NCBI GenBank assembly: GCA_002359185.1
Contig: DEML01000068.1
Span: 182,492 to 246,491, forward strand
Direction: 5' to 3'
Length of the DNA: 64,000 bases
Source: Planctomycetaceae bacterium UBA2671
GTDB lineage: Bacteria > Planctomycetota > Planctomycetia > Planctomycetales > Planctomycetaceae
In this document: positions 16,873-24,843 of the stretch, one piece after another
Position numbering within the stretch: the first letter of the stretch is position 1
Layout of the letters: each line of letters starts with the position of its first letter
Notes under the pieces: model-generated
What the model was told of the DNA's origin: nothing
Database searches by the model: none
What the model saw: only the letters and a program-made list of their open reading frames with translations
Position numbers and translations under genes: made by a program

Positions 16873-18810
16873 ATGGATGTTGTCTCCGAAACTCCGAACT
16901 CTGATGGTAAGCACGCCAGCAGTAGACGATCGATTCGGCGGTTTTACGGAACTTTGTTATTTGTCATCGTTGGTCTTCTGATTTTCGTGTTGCCTGTTGA
17001 ATGGCGTCACTATTCCGAAGCATACAGTGACGCACGACCTCTGGTTAGCTGGATGGCCAACTTTAATGCCGATACCTCCCTCTATCTCTTCTGGCTGCTG
17101 GCTCTGCCATTCTTCTGGTTATGCAGACTGCATCTGATCGATCCCGACGGTTCAGTCACCATTCAAGTCGAATCCTGGTTACAGCGGGGACGCTATCGAC
17201 TGCGTAATACCGAGCCCGTAGATCGCATCTCGGGCTGGATCATGTTGTGCTGTGTCGGCTTATTTGGTCTTCTGGTTTCGCTCTGGCTGGAGTTGCAATT
17301 CGGTGAATTACCTCCTGCGTTTCACGATGAGTACAGCTATCTGTTTCAGGCCGAGACTTATCTGCAGGGGCGATTATCGAATCCGCGATTCGAATCGGCT
17401 CCGGAATTATTTGACCAGATGCACATTCTTAACGACAGTCCCGGACATTTTGTCAGCCGGTATTTTCCCGGTACCGGTCTCTGGATGACGCCGTTTGTAG
17501 CCTTGGGAATTGTCTATACAGGATATGCGATTGCCCAGGCGATCGTCTGTATGCTGATGTTTGGCATTGCCCGAGATCTGGGCGGGAATGGAGTCGGGTT
17601 GTTAACAGGTCTGTTGTGTGCGGTGCTGCCGGGAGTCGTCGTTTTCAGCAATCTGTTGTTATCACATCATCCCTGCCTGTTGGGATTGGGTCTCTTTATC
17701 TGGTCCTATCATCGCTATGCGATTGGGAAAATGAGCCGCTATGCAATCCTGGCTGGCATCGGATTAGGATTTGCCATGTGGTGTCGCCCAATGACAGCTT
17801 TCGGAATCGCTCTTCCTTATGCAATTCATTTTCTGATTCGGCAGTGGCGAGAGTTCGAATCTCTGAAACAGCTTTCGGTCAATGTCGCTGCAATGGGCGG
17901 GCCAATTCTCATCGCTTTGCTGCTCTTACTCCCTTACAACCTGGCGACTACGGGTCACGCCTTGGCCACGCCGTATCAGGAATACACAAAACTCCATACT
18001 CCCAGGCACGTCTACGGTTTTTATAATGGGGACCGTGGAGACAGTTGGATTGCCGAGCAGACGGCTCTGGGTAATGAACTGCCGGTCATCGAACACTATG
18101 ACAACTGGGCGGAGAATCTAACGCCCTCACTAGCATGGACGAATGTGATTTCGCGGTTACTCATGACTGGTCAGATGACAATTGGTATTCTACCTGGTCT
18201 GGCAACGGTGCTGTTCTTTTGCAGTATTGGTCATCGAGATGAAAGCCTGTGGTGGCTGATCGGAGCAGCGGCTTTGAGTTTGCACGTGGTGCATATTCCG
18301 TACTGGTACGATGGAATCATGCACTGGCATTACGTGTTCGAGTCGGCTCCTCTGGTCGCATTGATGTTTGCTCGAAGTCTGCAACTGGTGGCATACAATG
18401 AAAGAATACTGAATCATCACTGGCTGGGAATCTGGTGGGCGGGTTTAGCGGGAATCGGTTTGTTGATTGCCTGCACCACCATCGAACCCTTCTGGCAATC
18501 AACCGCGGCCACTGGTTTCAGCGAAGTCAAGTTTGCTCGCAGCCAGCATCAGGAATTCAATCAGATTCTAAAACAGACCATCAAAGAGCCCGCCGTGGTC
18601 TTCATGGAGACCGATCCTGAAAATCTGCACATCAATTTCATCCTCAACTCCCCAACACTCGACGATCCCGTCTTGCGAGCTCATTGGATGCCCAACAAAT
18701 ACCCGGTACAAGAGCTGGTCAAATTATTTCCGACTCGGAATCTGTATCATATCGATTTGAAAACAGGGGTGATAAGAAATTTGCGAGGTGCGGGTGATAC
18801 AAAGAACTAG
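16873..18810 (+). CDS. GT-C (GT39-like) polytopic membrane glycosyltransferase
   Basis: A 645-residue protein with a short cytoplasmic leader, a first helix (LLFVIVGLLIFVLPV), and about a dozen hydrophobic segments. The first large loop has FHDEYSYLFQAETYLQGR, the acidic pair typical of GT-C enzymes that use polyprenyl-phosphate sugars, and HFVSRYFPGTG. The C-terminal 100 residues are soluble. It likely glycosylates lipids or proteins outside the membrane. It follows the flippase gene by 124 bases on the same strand, which fits a glycolipid role, but the substrate is unknown. Confidence 0.78.
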   Translation: MDVVSETPNSDGKHASSRRSIRRFYGTLLFVIVGLLIFVLPVEWRHYSEAYSDARPLVSWMANFNADTSLYLFWLLALPFFWLCRLHLIDPDGSVTIQVESWLQRGRYRLRNTEPVDRISGWIMLCCVGLFGLLVSLWLELQFGELPPAFHDEYSYLFQAETYLQGRLSNPRFESAPELFDQMHILNDSPGHFVSRYFPGTGLWMTPFVALGIVYTGYAIAQAIVCMLMFGIARDLGGNGVGLLTGLLCAVLPGVVVFSNLLLSHHPCLLGLGLFIWSYHRYAIGKMSRYAILAGIGLGFAMWCRPMTAFGIALPYAIHFLIRQWREFESLKQLSVNVAAMGGPILIALLLLLPYNLATTGHALATPYQEYTKLHTPRHVYGFYNGDRGDSWIAEQTALGNELPVIEHYDNWAENLTPSLAWTNVISRLLMTGQMTIGILPGLATVLFFCSIGHRDESLWWLIGAAALSLHVVHIPYWYDGIMHWHYVFESAPLVALMFARSLQLVAYNERILNHHWLGIWWAGLAGIGLLIACTTIEPFWQSTAATGFSEVKFARSQHQEFNQILKQTIKEPAVVFMETDPENLHINFILNSPTLDDPVLRAHWMPNKYPVQELVKLFPTRNLYHIDLKTGVIRNLRGAGDTKN

Positions 18811-18811
18811 C

Positions 18812-18881
18812 TGTAGTTCAGGCATTGCCAGACGAAATGTGTGTGTCACCTCGTTTGTCGTCAAGCACAGCCTGACCTACT
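18812..18881. repeat. 70-bp palindromic element, degenerate copy
   Basis: It begins TGTAGTTCAGGC and ends with CACAGCCTGACCTACT, the same ends and the same length (70 bp) as the element at 39668-39737, with a decayed left arm. Confidence 0.65.
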
Positions 18882-18888
18882 GTTGATA

Positions 18889-18925
18889 AAAAAATCCACA
18901 CCGAATAATAGTCGGTGTGGATTTT
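18889..18925. terminator. Bidirectional terminator
   Basis: AATCCACACCGA, 7-base loop, TCGGTGTGGATT, flanked by A-run and T-run. It sits between the convergent GT-C gene and the MGMT-like gene and can serve both. Confidence 0.8.
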
Positions 18926-18949
18926 ATGACTCTTGAACAGTCAGGCGAA

Positions 18950-19294
18950 TCAGTTGGATTCGGCCATGGACCATTTGAGCAGGGTTTCGTCTGGGTTAGT
19001 CAGGACGACCACTTCTTTATCCTTGTCCGTATCTTCGAGTTCATACCCGGAATCGGCCAGGAGTTCCTGCTGTTCGCTGCCTTTTTCGACTTGCAGATCA
19101 TCATTAATAGCGCGGAACCACTGCAAGTGTGGCCAATCGCGACGCACGTGCTTCAGGCATGTTTGAATGGTTCGCCCATTCGCTCCAGGACTGAAGCCGG
19201 CCCGCTGTGCGATCTCTGTAAACGTTCCTAATTTATCTGCACGTTTCAGTTCCCAGAGAACTTCTGCAACGGCTTCTGCACGAGACGACGACAT
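18950..19294 (-). CDS. Alkyltransferase-like (MGMT fold) protein lacking the active cysteine
   Basis: A 114-residue protein. FTEIAQRAGFSPGANGRTIQTCLKHV matches the DNA-binding helix-turn-helix and arginine-finger region of O6-alkylguanine methyltransferases. Where active enzymes have PCHRV, this protein has LQWFRA, so Trp or Leu replaces the acceptor Cys, as in alkyltransferase-like (ATL) proteins that flag lesions for nucleotide excision repair. The ATG at 19294 is preceded by AGAGG at the right spacing. The C-terminal 30 residues are acidic and not part of the known fold. DNA-lesion binding is inference. Confidence 0.65.
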   Translation of the reverse strand: MSSSRAEAVAEVLWELKRADKLGTFTEIAQRAGFSPGANGRTIQTCLKHVRRDWPHLQWFRAINDDLQVEKGSEQQELLADSGYELEDTDKDKEVVVLTNPDETLLKWSMAESN

Positions 19295-19463
19295 AATAAA
19301 CCTCTTCAATGTTACGCTGCTTACTCTTCATTTTTCATCAAATGACGATAGGCTATCCTAACGGAAAATACGCAATATCTCAATACTGATTTCAATTCCG
19401 GTGGTCTGTTGTAAACTTTCAGATCATCGATTTAAGAATATCGATTGGAAATGAGTACATCAT

Positions 19464-20456
19464 ATGAGCAGATATCCCCAATCTCGTTTGCGCCGCCCCC
19501 GGCAGTTTGACTGGTCCCGTCGCCTGGTTTGTGAACAGAAGTTGAGTGTGAACGATTTGATCTGGCCGATTTTCGTTTGCCCCGGGATCAATAAGCGACA
19601 ACCAATTGATTCGATGCCTGGCGTGTTTCGTTATTCGCTCGATGAACTCTCGGCTGCTGTCGAAGAAGCTGTTGGGTTGGGAATCCCCGCAGTTGCTTTA
19701 TTCCCGGCTACCCCTCCCGAGAAAAAGACGCTTGATGGTGAGGAAGCTTTCAATTCCGATAATCTGATGTGCAGCGCGATTCGAACACTGAAAAAGTTGA
19801 ATCTGAATTTTGGCATCATTGCCGATGTCGCTCTCGATCCCTACACAACTCATGGACAGGATGGCCTCGTCCGCGATGGATATGTTGTCAATGATGAATC
19901 GGTAAGTGCACTCTGTCGACAGGCGGTGACTCAAGCCGAAGCCGGGTGCGATATTATTGCCCCGTCTGACATGATGGATGGTCGCATTGGTGCAATTCGA
20001 CAAGCACTGGATTCGGCTGGCTTTGAGAATGTGCTGATCATGTCCTACGCGGCGAAATATGCCTCTGCATTTTATGGTCCTTTCCGTGATGCGGTTGGTT
20101 CGGCTGGAAGTTTAGGATCGGGAGATAAACGAACCTATCAGATGGATCCCGCCAATAGCGATGAGGCACTTCGTGAAGTCGCGTTCGATCTTGAAGAAGG
20201 AGCAGACTTCGTGATGGTTAAACCGGGGATGCCTTATCTGGATATTATCCGTCGTATTCATGATCAGTTCCAGGTTCCCACGTTTGCCTATCAGGTGAGT
20301 GGGGAGTACGCGATGATAATGGGAGCGATCGAACGGGGCTGGCTGGATCGGGAAAAAACGATGCTCGAAAGTCTGGTGGCTTTTAAACGAGCCGGGGCTT
20401 CCGGAATTCTGACTTATTTTGCAGTGGAAGCCGCCCGCCTGCTGCAGCAGCGGTAA
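19464..20456 (+). CDS. hemB: Delta-aminolevulinic acid dehydratase (porphobilinogen synthase)
   Basis: A 330-residue enzyme that condenses two 5-aminolevulinate molecules to porphobilinogen in haem synthesis. Landmarks are RRPRQFDWSRRLV near the N-terminus, the Schiff-base lysine segment LIMSYAAKYASAFYGPFRDA, KRTYQMDPAN, and the second lysine in MVKPGMPYLDIIRR. The metal region reads DVALDPYTTHGQDG with no cysteine cluster, so it belongs to the zinc-independent group. No other haem gene adjoins it. Confidence 0.96.
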   Translation: MSRYPQSRLRRPRQFDWSRRLVCEQKLSVNDLIWPIFVCPGINKRQPIDSMPGVFRYSLDELSAAVEEAVGLGIPAVALFPATPPEKKTLDGEEAFNSDNLMCSAIRTLKKLNLNFGIIADVALDPYTTHGQDGLVRDGYVVNDESVSALCRQAVTQAEAGCDIIAPSDMMDGRIGAIRQALDSAGFENVLIMSYAAKYASAFYGPFRDAVGSAGSLGSGDKRTYQMDPANSDEALREVAFDLEEGADFVMVKPGMPYLDIIRRIHDQFQVPTFAYQVSGEYAMIMGAIERGWLDREKTMLESLVAFKRAGASGILTYFAVEAARLLQQR

Positions 20457-20927
20457 GACGCTTCGATACAGTTCAACTCCGGGTGGTAGTGGTCGCAGCG
20501 CAACGAAGCCCCCAGAGGGTTAGCGAAGTAGGGTACGCTGTGAGTATCCTACGATTCTTCACACACTCGTTTGCGTTTCGTGCTTGTAGATTGCACTTTT
20601 CTGCACAATGCCTCTTAAATTGCTGCCCGCTGGCATCAAAGCCGTTGCGAAATGACAACAGACTGGGATGGTCTGCGTAGCCGTTATGATGGCAAGTTGA
20701 CTGTGGACTTTCTTCTCGAATTTTCTGGTTTTGTGTTTGCAGTCTTGAAAGCAGTCCTCCCTGATCTTGGAATAGATTCATTATCAACAGTGAATCGCAG
20801 ATGCGGTCGTCAGGGAAGCCTGTTGAGAGTTGTCATTGCGACTATCGCGATGATTTTGCCTGGCATAACAATTGATGAGAAAGAAAAGTAAGTTTAGAAA
20901 AAAATAAACTCCCGCAGAAAGGGACAA
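20457..20927. other. Intergenic region with a small palindrome
   Basis: About 470 bases with no supportable gene. GTAGGGTAC-N7-GTATCCTAC at 20528-20552 is an imperfect inverted repeat, and nearby AGCGAAGTAGG resembles the GTTGGGTTACGC-type repeats elsewhere in the window. Confidence 0.5.
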
Positions 20928-21263
20928 ATGATGTTTACAGAATTGATGAATGACGAAGCCGGTTTTATCGTCTCGGCTGAACTGGTGCTGATCGCAACGA
21001 TCCTGGTTATCGGCTTGATTGTCGGATTGAGCGAAGTTCAACACGCGATTGTCAGCGAATTGAATGATGTTGGTGATGCAATCGGAACGCTGAATCAGAG
21101 TTATTTCTACTCTGGGTTTTCTTCGAAGAAATCTCAGGGATATGGATATAAAGCCTATGCCCGCGGATCCGTCTTCGAAGACAGAACCGATGAGTGTGAT
21201 AATAACCAGTGTGATATCAGTTGCGATGCACCGACTGCTGAAGGTCCTAAAAAGAGCTGGTAA
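20928..21263 (+). CDS. Flp-like small pilin / planctomycete pseudopilin
   Basis: A 111-residue protein with NDEAGFIVSAELVLIATILVIGLIVGLSEVQHAI, a short leader and one hydrophobic helix preceded by Glu, as in Flp/TadE-like pilins of planctomycetes. It continues ELNDVGDAIGTLNQSYFYSGF and ends in a Cys-containing polar tail. AGGGACAA precedes two adjacent ATGs (20928 and 20931). It probably becomes a pilus or surface fibre subunit after export. No tad assembly genes are near. Confidence 0.75.
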   Translation: MMFTELMNDEAGFIVSAELVLIATILVIGLIVGLSEVQHAIVSELNDVGDAIGTLNQSYFYSGFSSKKSQGYGYKAYARGSVFEDRTDECDNNQCDISCDAPTAEGPKKSW

Positions 21264-21305
21264 CCGACTCAAAGCAGCCTCTTCGTAAATGATGCTGAAT
21301 ATTCA

Positions 21306-21344
21306 AAAAAAACTCCGGACTGATTTCAGTTCGGAGTCTTTTCC
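21306..21344. terminator. Bidirectional terminator
   Basis: ACTCCGGACTGA, loop TT, TCAGTTCGGAGT with one G-T pair, flanked by A-run and T-run, between convergent genes. Confidence 0.75.
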
Positions 21345-21392
21345 ATTTGATGGAGTCTTTTTCAAGTTGAAACGAGCTTCGATCAATCTCTG

Positions 21393-23165
21393 TTACTGCG
21401 GTGGAGGTGGCAGTCGATAAAATGAATTCAAAGCTGAATTCACCCGTTCATCAACTTTTGTTTGATAGATCGGTGGAGAAGGTAAAATCTCCACGGGAGA
21501 GGGTGTGATACGCTGACGGAATTGATCGGCTGATTCTGTAATTCTCTCTTCGAGAACATCGGCAACATCTGCAGGTTTTGCTAGTTCATTTGAAGTTGTC
21601 GAAAACAGTCCCGCAATCAATTCGTCGGTGGTTTTGTAGTCGGGAATTTTGATTTCCCTGTCAAACGGATTTTTGACTTCTGTTGCTGATGAGGGACCGG
21701 GAAGTGATTCTACAATCGATGGGGGGATGATCTTCTCCTGCTTGACCACTGAAAAAGGATTGAATAGTTTATCCTCAGGCTGATTCAACGAACTCAGACT
21801 GGGTGAATATGTCTCGGTGTTCCAGCCTTCCAGCAAGGCAATGTAAATGAGTCGAGCGGTCGCTGCTTCCTGATCTTTGAGGGAGTTGGGCAACTGGATA
21901 TTCACAGTGGAATATTTACTAGCGGGCTCGACTCCATTGATTTCAAGTTCTGAGGTGACTCGATAAGAACCGGGAACTGACATCAGAGCATCGATGGATT
22001 CCTGATCAGAAGAAAAAATCAGTTTGCCACGATCGAGCATGCCCCGGGAAACCCGAACGAGTCGCGAAGGTGATAACTCTGCCAGTCGACGAGATAATTC
22101 GGCTTCAGATAGTGATGCATTGGGGTTGGCAATTAGAACTTCAAGTTTCTGATGGGAATGGGCTCCATCGAGCCATTCGCTTCGCAGGCTTGAAAATAAG
22201 GCTGACAGAACGGCTGGATCGTTGCTGATGGAATCATCCATGACACACACCGTTCGTTGGTTTCCGTTACCAATCGTGAACTGTCGCCAGGATTCGTTAC
22301 TCGCAACTGTCTTGGGAGCCTCCTGAACAGGTTGTGAAAGGGTTTCAACTTTCTTTTGAACTTCTTGAAATTTTGATTTCGTCGAGTCAACCAAATCTTC
22401 TAAATCCGATGGCAGAGGCACTCCAAAAGGCGAGACTTTTTGCTTATTTGTGTTCCCTGCATTATTGGTATTGAAGGAGTTATTGAAATTCCCGCTCTTT
22501 TCAGGCTTTGCTGACGTTTCCGCTTTCTCAGTAACATTTACAGTTGGTTCATCCCACAATGATGAGTTAGCACGGCGAGATCGAGAATTTGACTGAGTTG
22601 CTGGTGTGGATTTGTTGTCAGCAGGTGTCGTTTTTGGAGTCTCCTTCATCGATTCCCCCAGACTGACGAGATCTGTGGGCAATTGCTTTTTGAAGTCGCT
22701 CGGAACCGGAATTGGATCGGGGAGTGGACTTTCTGTAAAACCGGGAGCTTCTGAGTTCGAAGCATTATAGCCGGGAGCCTCTTCGAAGGTGTTCCATTCA
22801 GAGAAGGGATCAAAAGGCTCACTGGTTTGTGAGTTTGATCCGATCGAGGTCATCTGCTGTTTCTGGTATGCATAGCCGATTCCACAGAGAATCAGGACCG
22901 CGAGAAAGTGTCTTATGACTGAGAACATAGCTTTTTTGCCTGGGTGAGAATGTGCGGAAATCGTTTTTTTCTCACTCACAGCAGCAGGCTTAACGACAGC
23001 AGGTGTGTTGACTTTCCACTCCTTTTGAGCCAGCGCGTACGTTGGCGTAGTCTCAGGATCAGTAGAGTCAACAGCGGTAGAACTGGCTTCAGTTTCAACG
23101 GGTTCCGGATTAATGGAATCGTTACTGGCCAGCATACGCCGTCTGTTTTTATAGCGTGCGAACAT
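21393..23165 (-). CDS. Unrecognised single-pass membrane protein, Ser/Pro-rich
   Basis: A 590-residue protein of no family I recognise. A charged, Thr/Glu-rich cytoplasmic leader (residues 1-75) is followed by one helix (MFSVIRHFLAVLILCGIGYAY) and a long low-complexity region with Ser, Pro and Asn. Residues about 290-450 look globular (WRQFTIGNGNQRTVCVMDDSIS ... SRLVRVSRGMLDRGK ... ATARLIYIALLEGW). The end is Pro-rich (RLPPPPQ). GAGG precedes the ATG. The globular part is probably outside the cytoplasm. Confidence 0.7.
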   Translation of the reverse strand: MFARYKNRRRMLASNDSINPEPVETEASSTAVDSTDPETTPTYALAQKEWKVNTPAVVKPAAVSEKKTISAHSHPGKKAMFSVIRHFLAVLILCGIGYAYQKQQMTSIGSNSQTSEPFDPFSEWNTFEEAPGYNASNSEAPGFTESPLPDPIPVPSDFKKQLPTDLVSLGESMKETPKTTPADNKSTPATQSNSRSRRANSSLWDEPTVNVTEKAETSAKPEKSGNFNNSFNTNNAGNTNKQKVSPFGVPLPSDLEDLVDSTKSKFQEVQKKVETLSQPVQEAPKTVASNESWRQFTIGNGNQRTVCVMDDSISNDPAVLSALFSSLRSEWLDGAHSHQKLEVLIANPNASLSEAELSRRLAELSPSRLVRVSRGMLDRGKLIFSSDQESIDALMSVPGSYRVTSELEINGVEPASKYSTVNIQLPNSLKDQEAATARLIYIALLEGWNTETYSPSLSSLNQPEDKLFNPFSVVKQEKIIPPSIVESLPGPSSATEVKNPFDREIKIPDYKTTDELIAGLFSTTSNELAKPADVADVLEERITESADQFRQRITPSPVEILPSPPIYQTKVDERVNSALNSFYRLPPPPQ

Positions 23166-23302
23166 GATGCAATGCCTCTATGCGCATCGGGAGTGGAAAA
23201 CGTAAGACGTGTACTGACCCTGATCCTCCGGAGCAGGTTGCGTTGTCGATACAGTCTGAAAATAAACGCCAGGCAGAGCCGGACGATCAGGTCATACTTT
23301 TT

Positions 23303-23332
23303 GTTGGGCTACGCTTCGCTAACCCAACCTAC
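23303..23332. repeat. GTTGGGYTACGC-type palindromic repeat, copy 1
   Basis: GTTGGGCTACGC, TTC, GCTAACCCAAC form a hairpin followed by CTAC. The same unit recurs at 24696-24796 and 35455-35484. Confidence 0.75.
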
Positions 23333-23352
23333 TTTAAGTTGATAACAGAGCA

Positions 23353-24036
23353 CTAGTTTTCGATGCCTAGTCGATAACAGAGTTGTTCGAATTCTTCGGT
23401 GTATTCTGATGTTGAAGAATGGACGTGCTCTGCTTCGGTAATGAATCTGAGTTCCTTACGGCAATCGAGTCCGTGGCGTCGTAAAATCGCTTCGAACGGG
23501 AAAAGATCCTGTCCGTAAAGTAAAATCAGTTTGTGCTCGTCGAATTGAACCTCCAGAGGAATCTTTGGATTCACGACGGCAATGCCGGTACAGCCATCGT
23601 TGAGCAGCATGTCTTCGTGGTCGAAGAGTGTGCTTTTCAATACGGGCAGATCAATCGATTCGCGATACAAATCGCGATGGACACCAGCGGCTTGTTCGTG
23701 GCTGGTTTCAAGAATCAGATCCACTTCATCCCCGAGGGGATCGAGCAGGTCGATAAATAGATCGATCAGTCGTTCTGAGGATTGAGCCGCCAGAATAACG
23801 GGAATCTCAACACCGGTATCTTTGTCCTGATAACTGTCACGACGGTAACCGGCACTGGGAACAACATCGAGATTATACGAAGGACGGATCGCATCGGTGA
23901 GTTTGAAACTCCCGTAACGGGAGATACTCAGATGATGCTCCAATTGCTCTTCGGACAGATGATCAAAGCTGCTGCGCTGCGGCTCGATACTTCCGTCTCG
24001 ATGATTTGTCCGGATGATTCGTTTGAGAAATCCCAT
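23353..24036 (-). CDS. Conserved-looking protein of unknown function
   Basis: A 227-residue soluble, acidic protein beginning MGFLKRIIRTN (start 24036); a longer frame to 24084 adds an unlikely leader. It contains LDLFIDLLDPLGDEVDLILETSH, a HEDMLLNDGCTGIAVVN segment, and EHKLILLYGQDLFPFEAILRRHG. No catalytic motif is recognised. It follows the Ser/Pro-rich membrane protein gene in the opposite order on the same strand and is separated by a palindromic repeat. Confidence 0.65.
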   Translation of the reverse strand: MGFLKRIIRTNHRDGSIEPQRSSFDHLSEEQLEHHLSISRYGSFKLTDAIRPSYNLDVVPSAGYRRDSYQDKDTGVEIPVILAAQSSERLIDLFIDLLDPLGDEVDLILETSHEQAAGVHRDLYRESIDLPVLKSTLFDHEDMLLNDGCTGIAVVNPKIPLEVQFDEHKLILLYGQDLFPFEAILRRHGLDCRKELRFITEAEHVHSSTSEYTEEFEQLCYRLGIEN

Positions 24037-24840
24037 AGTGATCTGTTCTTTCAACGACTTGTCAACTTTTCCAGAACAACTCATAGGGAGTTGTTCCTGA
24101 GAGTTCGTTTCTGAATCTCTCCTGCAATTTGGCCGAGTCCGCCTGCACGCAATACAGGTTGACCCGAAAGACGGCGATTCGCCGTGTTCCCTTCCCTGGT
24201 CGTTTCCACTCTACAAAACCTAGAACATGATTCTGGGTTGTGTCGAATTGGAATCCTGTTGCGTCTCGACATTGCCCGACTCTCGGGACTGACCTCTCAT
24301 TCGCGTTACAATCGATTTAATCTGTACCAGTTTTGTTTCCTCATAACGCCGGGAACACTTATAAAGTTTTCAAAGGCTCAGAAATTTACTGATACTCAAA
24401 TCTAGCATCTGGTTGACCATTCGGAGGAAATTCAGGCCATCGCAGAGGCCTTTGATGGTGGAAAGAACTTTTAAAGATGGGATTAGCGATCTGTGGTAAC
24501 AGAGTCAAAGCAGGTAAAGTTTATCGAGAGAGGTGAAAGTCGTTACCCAGTAAAGACTTGGAGAGAGTTTCAAGAGTTCATGAAACTCCGGATCTTTGAC
24601 TAAAGTTGAGATATGAGTGGTCGAATGAGCCAATGAAGTGCAATTCGTACATTAGGCTGTAATAATGACAAGCGAAATCAATTCGACAGTGAGTGCAGGT
24701 TGGGATCGCGGAACGCGTAGCCCAACACTTTTTGATTCGATTCTATTCGAGACCTGATGGATTATGTTGGGTTACGCTTAGCTAACCCAACCTACTGTTG
24801 AAGATATATTGCAGAAGAATCGCAGGCAGGGATAAGTGGC
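24037..24840. other. Long intergenic region upstream of glnE
   Basis: About 800 bases with no supportable gene. Purine-rich stretch at 24470-24620 includes a 7-pair hairpin GAGTTTC-N10-GAAACTC but no T-run. The 3' part is occupied by a double palindromic repeat (24696-24796). Confidence 0.5.
24696..24796. repeat. Double GTTGGG-type palindromic element, copy 2
   Basis: A first hairpin (GGTTGGG ... GCCCAAC) and a second (GTTGGGTTACGC, TTA, GCTAACCCAAC then CTACTG) are 30 bases apart and inverted with respect to each other, so the whole 100-bp unit is a large palindrome ending 43 bases before the glnE frame. Confidence 0.7.
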
Positions 24841-24843
24841 GTG

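Noticed and set aside
20652..20891. 79-codon plus-strand frame after hemB
   Set aside because: No ribosome site, no recognisable domain, and it runs through low-information intergenic sequence.
24470..24620. Purine-rich stretch with a 7-pair hairpin upstream of glnE, considered as a riboswitch or small RNA
   Set aside because: No known riboswitch core, no terminator and 220 bases or more from the gene; structure is no better than expected by chance.
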